Under the pieces are notes generated by a model, which was given only the letters and a program-made list of their open reading frames with translations, had not been told where the DNA came from and made no database searches. This document shows positions 42,796 through 51,579 of a DNA stretch of 63,296 nucleotides, in pieces. The translations under genes were made by a program, and so were the position numbers. Within the stretch, counting starts at the first letter, position 1; each line of letters starts with the position of its first letter. The stretch is taken from the NCBI RefSeq assembly GCF_005765165.1, contig NZ_VCIW01000030.1:1-63296 (forward strand). The letters run 5' to 3'. Source of the stretch: Paenibacillus antri (GTDB lineage: Bacteria; Bacillota; Bacilli; Paenibacillales; YIM-B00363).

Positions 42796-43353
42796 TTATC
42801 TAGCGTTCGGGAACACTCTTTGGATCATCTCGTTAAACTGCTCCACGAACCCGGCGACAGGTCTTCCCTGCTGCACGTCGTCGACATAAGCGTTGATCCG
42901 GTCTACGAAGTCGGGGTTTGTCGACACGAATACGTTCCGGATGTTCGGATCGACTTGTCTGACCTTTTGCGCGATCCGGTCTTCCGTCTCCCGGCTTAGC
43001 TTCCCTTGGCCGTCGTCGGTTACGGCGGCCACATAAGCGTTGTTATCGGTGACCAATACATTGGCGGTTCGGACGCCTTGCAAGGCAACGATTTGCTCTG
43101 CCGCTCGATCCGCGATTTGTATCCGGTTTTCGTTGTCGTTCGCCCCGGTTTGCGTCGGTCGCTGCATGGAGGTATTCTGCCGGTTTGTTTGCATTCCTTG
43201 CTGCCGGACGCCGTTAGCGCCGTTAGCGCCGTTAGCGCCGTTAGCGCCGTTAGCGTCGTTAGCGCCGGTGTTCCCGCATCCCGCCGCCGCGCTCGATATA
43301 ACCATGGCGCTCAATAAAATAAGGATCGACTTTTTCGCTTGCTTCGGATTCAT
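42796..43353 (-). CDS. YhcN/YlaJ family sporulation lipoprotein
   Basis: 185 residues. Lipobox SAAAGC (C26). Residues ~33-48 are four NGA repeats from a 9-bp DNA repeat, followed by an Asn/Gln-rich linker. The folded domain (AEQIVALQGVRTANVLVTDN, NAYVAAVTDDGQG, then QKVRQVDPNIRNVFVSTNPD) is the YhcN/YlaJ spore-lipoprotein domain, which in Bacillus sits in the inner spore membrane and affects germination. Good ribosome binding site GAGGGGG. Confidence 0.88.
   Translation of the reverse strand: MNPKQAKKSILILLSAMVISSAAAGCGNTGANDANGANGANGANGANGVRQQGMQTNRQNTSMQRPTQTGANDNENRIQIADRAAEQIVALQGVRTANVLVTDNNAYVAAVTDDGQGKLSRETEDRIAQKVRQVDPNIRNVFVSTNPDFVDRINAYVDDVQQGRPVAGFVEQFNEMIQRVFPNAR
43209..43266. 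repeat. 9-bp microsatellite inside the spore lipoprotein gene
   Basis: About five direct copies of GCCGTTAGC (four exact and one with a T for C, GTCGTTAGC). It encodes NGA repeats in the linker, so gain or loss of units changes linker length without a frameshift. Confidence 0.8.
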
Positions 43354-43437
43354 AATTTGGATTCCCCCTCTATTTTCGTTGGTTATAGCATAGGTTGCTT
43401 TACGATCCTCGATTTCATTCCCATAAAAGTAAAAATA

Positions 43438-43466
43438 CCCTCTCGGCTTGTTCCGCGCCGAAAGGG
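43438..43466 (-). terminator. Terminator of the sugar-oxidation operon
   Basis: 10-bp stem with one mismatch (CCCTCTCGGC / GCCGAAAGGG) and A/T-rich flanks on both sides, so probably bidirectional. About 30 bp past the stop at 43495. Confidence 0.75.
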
Positions 43467-43494
43467 CATTTTGATTTGTACTTGTTTCACCTTC

Positions 43495-44550
43495 TCACAC
43501 CCTGTACGGCTTCAGCTCCATCCGGAGCGACCGGGTCTCGCCCGGCCCGATCCGCCCCGCGCTGCCGTTCCGCGCCGCCTCCTCCAGTCCTCGCGTCGGG
43601 TACCCGCAGAACGGCTCCAGCCCGATATTATAGTGCCGCCCGTACCACGGGTAGCCCGTCGTCGCTCCGAACTCCTGCCAAAACCACAAATACGGCATCG
43701 CTTCCCCGTCCCACTCGACGCGAAGGCCCGCTCCCCGATCCGGACTCTCGATCTCGTACCACGCTTCCTTGCCGAAGCCCGTCAAGTACACGATGTCCGA
43801 AGCCGTGCCGACCGGCGGCAGGACGGACAAGTCGACGGCGCGTCCCGCTTCGTCGACGGCGTTCGGCCAGACGTGGCGAACGCCGCGCTTCACCCGCCCC
43901 GGACCCGAATCGGCGTCCGGCCGCTCCGTCTCCGCTTCGACGCCGGCGGGCAGACGGATGCGCGATCCCGGTCCGGCGAACGGCTTCCCGTATGCGAGAT
44001 GCTGACCCCACATGTACCGCAGCTCCGACGCTCCCTCGTTGACGACCTCCTCCTCGACGATGAGCGCCGTCCGGCCCGACTCGAGAATCATTCGCTTGCG
44101 CAAGGAATACGGCGCCTTCTTCGTCCGGACCTCGAACCGCACCGCGACGCGCTCCGGCGTATCTTCTTCGATCGCGTAATCCCAAGGCATATGCGCGACC
44201 TCGCCGTGCTGGCCGTAGACGGCGCCTTGGTGCGAGCTCGTCGGCCCGCCGTTCGGGAACACCTCCTGCCAACCGCCCTCGTAATAATCGATGAACGTCG
44301 AGATCGGATCGGGCGACGTAGGCAAATACCGATGCGGCGGATGAACGCCCCGCTCGGTAATCCACATATAATCCAAATCCAACGGTTTATACAGAAATTC
44401 ATACACATCGGTGCCCTTGTCGACGAGGATCGAGACGCGGAGCGTCTCGTTTTCCAATACGACGGTTCGCATCCCCATATACGTATATTGATCGTGAACG
44501 CGACATCCGTAGTTGCGCTGCTTCCGATACGCGCTTATTCCCGTGTTCAT
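43495..44550 (-). CDS. Aldose 1-epimerase/DUF4432-like mutarotase
   Basis: 351 residues from the ATG at 44550, which overlaps the SMP-30 stop (ATGA). Contains ENETLRVSILVDKGTDVYEF, MWGQHLAYGKPF and YLWFWQEFGATTGYPW, which fit the galactose-mutarotase-like fold of DUF4432/aldose-epimerase proteins. Last gene of the GntR-SDR-dehydratase-lactonase operon; an epimerase that interconverts sugar anomers would supply the beta-form to the SDR. No catalytic residue can be assigned with certainty. Confidence 0.78.
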   Translation of the reverse strand: MNTGISAYRKQRNYGCRVHDQYTYMGMRTVVLENETLRVSILVDKGTDVYEFLYKPLDLDYMWITERGVHPPHRYLPTSPDPISTFIDYYEGGWQEVFPNGGPTSSHQGAVYGQHGEVAHMPWDYAIEEDTPERVAVRFEVRTKKAPYSLRKRMILESGRTALIVEEEVVNEGASELRYMWGQHLAYGKPFAGPGSRIRLPAGVEAETERPDADSGPGRVKRGVRHVWPNAVDEAGRAVDLSVLPPVGTASDIVYLTGFGKEAWYEIESPDRGAGLRVEWDGEAMPYLWFWQEFGATTGYPWYGRHYNIGLEPFCGYPTRGLEEAARNGSAGRIGPGETRSLRMELKPYRV

Positions 44551-45416
44551 GCTTTCGCGGCCCCCAATAGCTTCGTAATATGCCATCTGCCGAGATTCGA
44601 CGTGTACAAGTCGTCGCCCCGGAACGCGCAGTTGGTCGGATGGCACAGCAGATGCGCCTCCGGATCGTAATACAATAGCTGCAGCCCTTCTCGCTCCGAC
44701 CACCGGTAGACGAGCGAAGGCTCGTAACAACTAATATAGAGCCGGTCGTCCGGCCCGATCGCGAGTCCGTCCGGCAGCGCGTCGACGGCGACGACCGTCT
44801 CTCGCTCCCCCGGAGCGCCGTCCTCGGTTATCGGGATCCGGCTGACGCGCCGTCCGAACGTCTCGGCGACATACAAGCAGCGCTCCGACGGGGACAGCGC
44901 CAGTCCGTTCGCGAACCGCAGCGGTTCTTCGCACCACAGTTCGCCTTCCCCGCCGTCCAACCGGAACCGCCAGATGCCCGGTCCTTCCGTCGACGGATCG
45001 CAGCTGTCCGTCACGTACAGCCAGCCGTTCTCCGCATCGACGACCGGCGCATTCGGATTTCGCATGCGGTTGCCTCGCGAATCCGTGTTGCCCCACGTCT
45101 CCAGCTCCCCGGTGCGCGTGTCCACGCGGAAGACGGAGGCGTGCTTCAAGTCGCAGCCGTACAGCCCGCCCCGACCGTCAAGCGCGACGCCCAAAGTGAA
45201 GCCGCCGGTGGAAGCGACGAGCTCGATGCCCGATCCGTCCGCGGCGACGCGAAAGATTTCCCCCGCCTCTCCCCCGCACCACACATGGCCATCCTCGTCG
45301 ATCGCGATGCCTTCCGGGTGATTTAACTTCGGCGTCGAGAAGATCCCTTCGAAAAACACGCTCCCCCGCTCCGCCGCAAGCAGCGCCTCCAGCCCTCGCC
45401 AGCTCGCTTTCCCCAT
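44547..45416 (-). CDS. SMP-30/gluconolactonase family lactonase
   Basis: 289 residues, six-bladed propeller length. Family motifs: NHPEGIAIDEDGHVWCG with the first metal ligand E, RMRNPNAPVVDAENGWLYVTD, LRFANGLALSPSERCLYVAE (N and D ligands) and VDALPDGLAIGPDDRLYISC. Hydrolyses sugar lactones to acids with a divalent metal. It follows the dehydratase gene by 27 bp and overlaps the mutarotase start, fitting the middle step of a non-phosphorylative route: sugar to lactone (SDR), lactone to acid (this enzyme), acid to keto-deoxy acid (dehydratase). Start after AAGGAGGG. Confidence 0.9.
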   Translation of the reverse strand: MGKASWRGLEALLAAERGSVFFEGIFSTPKLNHPEGIAIDEDGHVWCGGEAGEIFRVAADGSGIELVASTGGFTLGVALDGRGGLYGCDLKHASVFRVDTRTGELETWGNTDSRGNRMRNPNAPVVDAENGWLYVTDSCDPSTEGPGIWRFRLDGGEGELWCEEPLRFANGLALSPSERCLYVAETFGRRVSRIPITEDGAPGERETVVAVDALPDGLAIGPDDRLYISCYEPSLVYRWSEREGLQLLYYDPEAHLLCHPTNCAFRGDDLYTSNLGRWHITKLLGAAKA

Positions 45417-45443
45417 ACGTTCGCCCTCCTTCGGGTCAGGTCG

Positions 45444-46658
45444 TTAGACGTTCGCCGCCCATCGGTCGTTCGGCACAAGCGGGAACCAGCCCGGCCGCGT
45501 CGGATCCTGGTCGTACGGATACCCGCCGAGCTCGCGGTACAGCTCCGCGTATTCGGCCAGCTTCTCCCGGTCGAGCTCCACGCCGAGCCCCGGCCGGTCC
45601 GGCACCCGGATCGCTCCGTCCTCGTAGCTCAGCTTGCCTCCGACGATGACGTCGTCCTTCAGATGATGGTAATGCGCGTCTGCGGCGAACGTCAGGTTGG
45701 GCACCGCCGCGCCCAGGTGAAGCATCGTCGCGAGCTGAACGCCCAGCTCTCCCGAGGAATGCACCGCAATGCCGATCTGGAACGTTTCGCAGACGCCCGC
45801 CGCCTTGATGCAGGGCCGGATGCCGCCCCAGAACGTCGTATCGAGCAGAATGACGTCCACCGCGTGGTCCAGAATGTTCGCCGCGAGCTGCTCGAAGTTG
45901 ACGACGACCGTATTCGTCGCCGTCGGGATGCGAACCATCGAGCGAACGCGCCGCATGCCGTGCAGCCCCCAGGTCGGATCCTCGAAGTAGTCGTTATTGA
46001 GGCCCTCTATCGCCTGGCCGAACCGGATCGCTTGCTCTACGCCGAGCGCCGCGTTCGGATCGTAACGCAGCCGATCGTTCGGGAACGCGGCCGCCAGCGC
46101 CCGGTAGCATTCCAACTCCGCGTCGGGATGGAAGACGCCGCCCTTCAGCTTGTGCACCGTGAAGCCGTGCCGCTCCTTCAGCTCGCGGCAGTGCGCTACG
46201 AGCTGATCCGGCGTCCGCACCTCGCCGCCTCCGCCTTCGTGCGGCGGCCGGAAGAACAAGTAGCTGGCGAACGGTACCCGGTCTCGCACCTTCCCGCCGA
46301 GCAGACTGTAGACCGGCAAGCCGAGCTTCTTGCCCATAATGTCCAAACAGGCGAACTCGAGCGCCGCATGCAGCTGCGTGCGGTTGTTGTACAAGCTCGC
46401 CGTCGGATTGCATATCTTGAACCGAAGCTCCTCGAGCTGGAACGGGTCGTGGCCGATCACGTATTTCCGCAGCCCGCGGAACGCCGGCTCGGCGCTCTCT
46501 CCGCCGCCGCCCATCTCGCCCAAGCCGACGATGCCTTCGTCCGTCTCCAGTTCTACGATCGTTCGGACGAAGCGGCCCCAATGCGCCCCGTTCGCGTGCC
46601 GGATCGTGCCCTCGAGCGGCACCGTCACCGTCGTCGCCCGCATGTCGACGATTCTCAT
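45444..46658 (-). CDS. Glucarate dehydratase-type enolase superfamily enzyme
   Basis: 404 residues. The catalytic set is that of the GlucD subgroup: K170-L-K172, D200, E226, N249 (in TATNTVV, asparagine replacing the usual glutamate) and base H300 in AVHSSGELG. Also the N-terminal cap with HANGAHWG. Dehydrates a hexarate or related sugar acid. Since the operon carries an SDR and a lactonase, it may act on an aldonic acid rather than glucarate; not resolved. Start has AAGGAGGG ahead. If it makes glucarate products, the reductase and glycerate kinase at 302-2411 could use them. Confidence 0.9.
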   Translation of the reverse strand: MRIVDMRATTVTVPLEGTIRHANGAHWGRFVRTIVELETDEGIVGLGEMGGGGESAEPAFRGLRKYVIGHDPFQLEELRFKICNPTASLYNNRTQLHAALEFACLDIMGKKLGLPVYSLLGGKVRDRVPFASYLFFRPPHEGGGGEVRTPDQLVAHCRELKERHGFTVHKLKGGVFHPDAELECYRALAAAFPNDRLRYDPNAALGVEQAIRFGQAIEGLNNDYFEDPTWGLHGMRRVRSMVRIPTATNTVVVNFEQLAANILDHAVDVILLDTTFWGGIRPCIKAAGVCETFQIGIAVHSSGELGVQLATMLHLGAAVPNLTFAADAHYHHLKDDVIVGGKLSYEDGAIRVPDRPGLGVELDREKLAEYAELYRELGGYPYDQDPTRPGWFPLVPNDRWAANV

Positions 46659-46675
46659 TTCTTTCGGCTCCCTCC

Positions 46676-47467
46676 TTATTCCGGCAGCGCGACGCCGATC
46701 GTCGCGAGCAGTCCGCCGTCGATCTTATACTCGCCTCCCGTAACGAACGACGCCTCGTCGCTCAAGAGGAAGGCGATCAACGCCGCGATTTCGTCCGGCG
46801 AGCCGACCCGGCCGAGCGGATGCCCCTTGCCCCAAGTCGCGATCACCTCGTCCTGCGTCGAATCGCCTTTGAACAAGTCCGCCGCCCATCGCAGCATCGG
46901 CGTATCGACCGACGCCGGAAGGATCGCGTTCACTCGGATGCGATCCGGAGCATGATCGATCGCCATCGCGCGGGTCAGCCCGAGGATCGCCGCCTTGGAA
47001 GCGCAATACGCCGCCACCTGCTTCTGGGCGACGAGCGCCTGCACCGAAGACACGTTGACGATCGAACCGCCGCCGCGCGCGATCATCTCCGGCACGACGT
47101 ACTTCGCCGCCAGAAACATGCCCCGAACGTTGACGTTCATCACTTCGTCCCATAGCTCGACGTCCGTGTCCGCGACCGTGCCGTATCGCTGAATGCCGGC
47201 GCCGTTCACGAGCGCGTCGATGCCGCCGAACGCCGCCTTGACCCGCTCCACCGCGCCGCGCACCTCCTCGGCCGACGTCACGTCGGCTCGCACAGCCATC
47301 ACCGCGTCGTTGCCCGTCCGCCGCTTCAGCGTCTCCGCCGCCTCCGCGCCGTCGTCGTTCGACAGCAACGCCACGGCGGCGCCCTCCGTCGCCAGCCGTT
47401 CCGCCGCCGCAAGACCGATCCCCCGGGAGCCGCCCGTCACGAGCGCCGCCTTCCCTAGAAATCTCAT
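46676..47467 (-). CDS. SDR family sugar dehydrogenase
   Basis: 263 residues, classical [11 protein letters not shown] (11-18), NGA (88-90), S140/S141, Y154 and K158 (YCASKAA). Similar in layout to glucose 1-dehydrogenase and 3-oxoacyl reductase; with the lactonase next door it is best read as a free-sugar dehydrogenase. It starts 3 bp after the GntR stop and ends 17 bp before the dehydratase start. Confidence 0.88.
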   Translation of the reverse strand: MRFLGKAALVTGGSRGIGLAAAERLATEGAAVALLSNDDGAEAAETLKRRTGNDAVMAVRADVTSAEEVRGAVERVKAAFGGIDALVNGAGIQRYGTVADTDVELWDEVMNVNVRGMFLAAKYVVPEMIARGGGSIVNVSSVQALVAQKQVAAYCASKAAILGLTRAMAIDHAPDRIRVNAILPASVDTPMLRWAADLFKGDSTQDEVIATWGKGHPLGRVGSPDEIAALIAFLLSDEASFVTGGEYKIDGGLLATIGVALPE

Positions 47468-47470
47468 TCG

Positions 47471-48145
47471 TCATTCCCCCTCCGAAAGAAGTCGGTCTTT
47501 CCCGGAAGCGATATGCCGCCGGACGACCGCCTCGAGCCGTTCCGCGTCCCGCCGCTCGAGCGCCTCCGCCATCTCGTAGTGATCTCGTTTCGTCAACGCC
47601 CGCCGCTCCTCGAAGCGGTCATAGTTATAACGGGCGCTCTGCGCATGGAAATTCAAGGACCGGTACACCTCCGACAGTTTCCGGCTTCCCGCCGCGTCCA
47701 CCAGCGTCTGATGGAACGCCGCGTCCAGCTCGTTGAATCGCATGAAGTCGAAGGCGTCGGCGCCCTTGGCCATCTCTTCGTCCAGCCGCTCCAATAGAGC
47801 GCGAAGCGCCTTCCTGTGCGCTTCCGTCGCATGGGCCGCGATTTCCTTGCAGCTTCCGCCCTCCAACAGAAGCCGAAGTCGGATCAGCTCCAACATATCC
47901 TGGCGCGTGATCGGGGTCGCGAAGGTCCCGACCTTCGGCTTCACCGTCACGAGCCCCTCGGCTTCGAGCCGGGCCACCGCATCCTTCAGCGGCGTCCGGC
48001 TGACCCCCCAGCGTTCGAGCAGCGCGTTCATGTCGATCCGCTCGCCCGGCTGAATCGCGTTCATCGTAATCGCGCGCTTCAATCGCCCGTATGCTTTCTC
48101 CGCCAGATCGTCCGCCCGAATCCTCGCGAACAATTCTTCTTGCAT
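47471..48145 (-). CDS. GntR family regulator, FCD subgroup
   Basis: 224 residues from the ATG at 48145, whose upstream region is a run of 12 G (reading leftwards) acting as, or replacing, the ribosome binding site. Winged helix: LAEKAYGRLKRAITMNAIQP then MNALLERWGVSRTPLKDAVA. FCD domain: DAAFHQTLVD, RDHYEMAEAL and RRHIASG, with the metal-type histidines. First gene of the sugar-oxidation operon, so probably its repressor. A cre-like site with one mismatch lies at 48196-48209. The homopolymer is a possible site for slippage between generations, affecting spacing to the start. Confidence 0.88.
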   Translation of the reverse strand: MQEELFARIRADDLAEKAYGRLKRAITMNAIQPGERIDMNALLERWGVSRTPLKDAVARLEAEGLVTVKPKVGTFATPITRQDMLELIRLRLLLEGGSCKEIAAHATEAHRKALRALLERLDEEMAKGADAFDFMRFNELDAAFHQTLVDAAGSRKLSEVYRSLNFHAQSARYNYDRFEERRALTKRDHYEMAEALERRDAERLEAVVRRHIASGKDRLLSEGE

Positions 48146-48445
48146 GTCTCCCCCCCCCCCCTTCCTACTGGAAAACGTTCCTTCTCTCATCGGCTTGGAA
48201 ACGCTTCCGAAAATCTTGCCGTGCGGCCGGTTCGAATTGTCTGATAAATTTATGAGTAATTACCTTCATATTGGAGGCACGCCGCATCTTTTGTCAAGAC
48301 CATGGCTTCCTTCCTAACCCGCATGCAACCTGTCCGCCGCCGTCGTTTCTTCAGAAATTTCCGATAACGATCTTCAATTCCATGGGGAATAATTCCTCCC
48401 GTTCGGCGAACGCTATGCCTACATCATTGGAAAGGAAGAGGCGAG
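48146..48445. other. Divergent control region of GntR operon and cytochrome gene
   Basis: Holds the 12-C run (48150-48161), a near-palindromic GGAAACGCTTCC inside a cre-like TGGAAACGCTTCCG (48196-48209, one mismatch), and A/T-rich stretches (GATAAATTTATGAG near 48242) suitable for promoters. No gene. Confidence 0.4.
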
Positions 48446-50362
48446 ATGGGCTTTAGGAACAAGCGGCTATGGATCGGCGTGTGTACGCTCTTGATTTTCG
48501 CGCTCGCGGCGGCGTCGGGTTGGAAGCTCGCCAAGCTGCAATATGCATACGTGCCCGGCCGGCATGAAGCGGCGAATCCCCCTCGCGAGCCGAGAACCTC
48601 GGACGGTCGCGGTTTTACGGCCGCGCAGGCGGAAGACCCGCTGCCGTACGAAACGCCGGACACCGTCGACTTCGGACGGAAGGCGTTCTATGGCGAGACG
48701 TTCGGGAACGAGGTGTACCTCACCGACATCCTCGGCATGTTCGACGGCCCGATCTCGCTGAAGTCCATGCTCGCGGCGACCGTACGCCTCCGCGGCCGGG
48801 GCACCTCCAACCTGCGGGTACAGGCGGAGAAGACCGCGATCGTCGGCGGACGCACGATCCGGAAGGGCGAATGGATCGATACCGGGCTGGACGTGGCGAA
48901 AGGAGCTTACGTCCCGCTGGGCATCAAGGTGACGGCCGACCGCGGCAAGATACGCGCCGGCGTCTCCTGCATTACGTGCCACGCCATCTACGACGGGCCT
49001 TCCGGCAAGATCGTCGAGGGCGCTCCGAATCCCGACGTCAACGCCGGCTTGCTGCTCGCGGCGAGCACGAACTCCGCATCGTTCTTCACGCATACGGACG
49101 TGGACAACCTCAGCGAATATTTAAAGGATGTAAGCCGCACCGTGCCGACGTCGGACGGCGGACAAGCGCCGCTGCCCGACCCCGACGCGCTGGAGGACGC
49201 CGTCGATCGGGCGCTTCTCCGATGGCCTCCGGGATTCATCGATACGGTGCTTGATCTGAAGAACGCGCCGGTCCAAATCCCGGACAGCTTTACGCGCGGC
49301 GATTTCCCGTACGCGCGGAACGGCATGTCCGCGAACGGCCCTCGGCACGGTCTTGTCTTCTTCAGCGGCGTCCCCAACGGGCAGAATATGGACCCGACCG
49401 CGCAAGCGCACCTTAGCAAGAAAGCGTTCGGTATCGACCCGGAGTTGTACCTGGGCACGCTCTTGCAGCGTGCGGCGAACCCGAAGTTTCGGTACGACCC
49501 GGCGTCGGGCAAGAAGCCGTCCGAGTTTTTCGCATCTATCGACCCGACCCCCGGAACGCCCGGCGTCAACGAGCTCGTGCCGACCCCCGATTATCCGAAC
49601 GTCTCGTTCGTCTCCTTCGTCGGAATGCTGGCTTCGAAGCCCGGATATCGCATCGGCGAGCACTTGATCGGCCTCGCGGCGTATCAAGATGCGTTGGACC
49701 CGCCGCCGTCCCGCATCGAAGCCGCCCCCGAAGAGGTAGAACTTGGCCGACGCGTCTTCGAGAAAGCCGGCTGCATCGCTTGCCATGCGGGCGATTACCT
49801 GACCAATAACCGCGTAATCGCCCAGTCGATCATCGGCACGGAACCGACGCGAGGCAAAGCCCTCTCGTATTCCGAGAAGGCTTGGGGACGGAACCTGATG
49901 TACGATTGGAGCACGCCGGTCCCGCTCCCGTCTCGTCCGAAGACGTTCCGCATCCCTTACGAGACGCCGGCGGAAGACATCGAGCTTACGCTGGCGCACG
50001 ACGGCGGCGAAGGCGGCGAAGGCGGCTACAAGATTCCTAGCTTATGGGGACTGTATTGGTCCGCCCCTTATCTGCACGACGGAGGCGTCGCCGTCGGCAA
50101 GGACGCCGGACGACAGCTCGGCATTCCGGGCACATGGTATGCCGGCGTCGCCCCCGATCCCGTCAACAGCTTACGGGCGCTCCTCGACCGCGGTCTGCGC
50201 GAACGGGTCGTCGCCGCGAACCGGGCGAACGCGGACGCGGCCGGCGCGCGCATCGTCGGCCAGGGACACGAATATTGGATCGATGCGTCCGCCGGCTTTA
50301 CGAAGCGAGAGCAGGACGCCGTGATCCGATATTTGTTGAAAATCAATGATTCGAAGCAATGA
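48446..50362 (+). CDS. Membrane-anchored di-heme cytochrome c (MauG/peroxidase-like)
   Basis: 638 residues. One N-terminal membrane helix (IGVCTLLIFALAAASGW), then two c-heme sites, CITCH at 175-179 and CIACH at 443-447. The C-terminal IPSLWGLYWSAPYLHDGGVA resembles the heme-edge loop of di-heme cytochrome c peroxidases, MauG and RoxA. Several family members are peroxidases or oxygenases; the substrate here is unknown. It is anchored outside the membrane, where Paenibacillus has few c-type cytochromes of this size. The zinc alcohol dehydrogenase starts 20 bp downstream on the same strand. Ribosome binding site AAGGAAGAGGCGAG. Confidence 0.85.
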   Translation: MGFRNKRLWIGVCTLLIFALAAASGWKLAKLQYAYVPGRHEAANPPREPRTSDGRGFTAAQAEDPLPYETPDTVDFGRKAFYGETFGNEVYLTDILGMFDGPISLKSMLAATVRLRGRGTSNLRVQAEKTAIVGGRTIRKGEWIDTGLDVAKGAYVPLGIKVTADRGKIRAGVSCITCHAIYDGPSGKIVEGAPNPDVNAGLLLAASTNSASFFTHTDVDNLSEYLKDVSRTVPTSDGGQAPLPDPDALEDAVDRALLRWPPGFIDTVLDLKNAPVQIPDSFTRGDFPYARNGMSANGPRHGLVFFSGVPNGQNMDPTAQAHLSKKAFGIDPELYLGTLLQRAANPKFRYDPASGKKPSEFFASIDPTPGTPGVNELVPTPDYPNVSFVSFVGMLASKPGYRIGEHLIGLAAYQDALDPPPSRIEAAPEEVELGRRVFEKAGCIACHAGDYLTNNRVIAQSIIGTEPTRGKALSYSEKAWGRNLMYDWSTPVPLPSRPKTFRIPYETPAEDIELTLAHDGGEGGEGGYKIPSLWGLYWSAPYLHDGGVAVGKDAGRQLGIPGTWYAGVAPDPVNSLRALLDRGLRERVVAANRANADAAGARIVGQGHEYWIDASAGFTKREQDAVIRYLLKINDSKQ

Positions 50363-50381
50363 GGACGGGGGCTGAGCCGGG

Positions 50382-51521
50382 ATGAAGGCTGTTACGTACC
50401 AAGGGTACCGGAAGGTGGAGGTCGCAAGCGTCGCCGCGCCGACGATCCAAGATCCGGAGGACATCATCGTCCGGGTGACGCGCTCGGGGCTCTGCGGTTC
50501 GGATCTGCACCTGTATAACGGCATGATCCCCAGCCTCGAGCGCGGATACGTGCTCGGCCATGAGACGATCGGCATCGTCGAAGAGACGGGTCGCGCGGTC
50601 CATAAGGTGAAGAAGCACGACCGCGTCGTCATCCCGTTCAACGTCGCCTGCGGGAAGTGCCGCTTCTGCGCCTCGCAGCTTGAAAGCTTATGCGACGAGT
50701 CGAATGCCGAAGGCGAGATCGGCAGCGCCTTCGGGTATTCCCGCCTGCTCGGCGACTATCCGGGCAGCCAAGCCCAATACCTCCGCGTGCCGTACGGCAA
50801 CTTCATGCCGTTCGTCGTGCCCGAAGCGTGCGAGCTGCCGGACGACCAACTGGTCATGCTGTCCGACGCCCTTCCTTCGGCGCTGTGGAGCGTCCGGTAC
50901 GCCGGCGTGAAGCCGGGCGACACGGTCATCGTTCTCGGCGCGGGGCAGATCGGTTTATTGGTACAGAAGTACGCTTGGCTGTATGGCGCGTCCCGAGTCA
51001 TCTGCGTCGAACCGGTCGAATATCGGGCGGAGCACGCGAAACGGACGAACGGGGTCGAGACGCATACGGAAATCCGAGCGGAGGAGATCGGACCGTACTT
51101 GCTCGAGAAGACGTCCGGCGGCGCGGACGTCGTCATCGATTGCGTCGGCATGGACGGGAAGAAAAACTTGCTCGAATCCGTCGAAACCGCGCTTCGGCTG
51201 CAAGGCGGCGCCGAAGGCGCCATCCGCAGCGCCGCGCAGATGGTGCGCAAGGGCGGAACGATTCAATTGACGGGCGTCTACGGCTTACGCTACAATTCTT
51301 TCCCGCTCGGCGACTTGTTCGCCCGGGGCGTCACGCTGAAGATGGGCCAGGCGTCGGTCCTGCACCTGGTTCCCCAGGTATACGACGACCTCGCGCGCGG
51401 ACGCGTAGACCCTTCGGACCTTCTGACGCACAAGCTGCCGATCGACGCCGCGCCTCACGCCTACGACATCTTCCTGCACAAGAAGGAGCAATGCATCAAG
51501 ATCGTCATGTGCCCGAACTAA
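50382..51521 (+). CDS. Zinc-dependent alcohol dehydrogenase (MDR family)
   Basis: 379 residues. Catalytic-zinc motif GLCGSDLHLYNG and GHETIGIVEETG; structural zinc cysteines in CGKCRFCASQLESLC; Rossmann VLGAGQIGLLVQKYA. Resembles glutathione-independent formaldehyde dehydrogenase-like and threonine-dehydrogenase-like MDR enzymes. It is cytosolic by sequence (no signal), while the upstream cytochrome is outside, so direct electron transfer between them is unlikely; they may detoxify the same alcohol or aldehyde (inference). A convergent terminator follows. Confidence 0.9.
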   Translation: MKAVTYQGYRKVEVASVAAPTIQDPEDIIVRVTRSGLCGSDLHLYNGMIPSLERGYVLGHETIGIVEETGRAVHKVKKHDRVVIPFNVACGKCRFCASQLESLCDESNAEGEIGSAFGYSRLLGDYPGSQAQYLRVPYGNFMPFVVPEACELPDDQLVMLSDALPSALWSVRYAGVKPGDTVIVLGAGQIGLLVQKYAWLYGASRVICVEPVEYRAEHAKRTNGVETHTEIRAEEIGPYLLEKTSGGADVVIDCVGMDGKKNLLESVETALRLQGGAEGAIRSAAQMVRKGGTIQLTGVYGLRYNSFPLGDLFARGVTLKMGQASVLHLVPQVYDDLARGRVDPSDLLTHKLPIDAAPHAYDIFLHKKEQCIKIVMCPN

Positions 51522-51527
51522 CGCGAG

Positions 51528-51575
51528 AAGGGGCTTTCCCGAGCGGATATATCCGCAGGCAGGAAAGCCCCTTCG
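51528..51575. terminator. Convergent terminator between ADH and Pit genes
   Basis: Perfect 13-bp outer stem (GAAGGGGCTTTCC / GGAAAGCCCCTTC) enclosing a perfect 14-base inner palindrome GCGGATATATCCGC (51544-51557). Confidence 0.85.
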
Positions 51576-51579
51576 TCGT

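Noticed and set aside
51544-51557. GCGGATATATCCGC palindrome as a regulatory operator
   Set aside because: It is the inner stem of the convergent terminator between the ADH and Pit genes.
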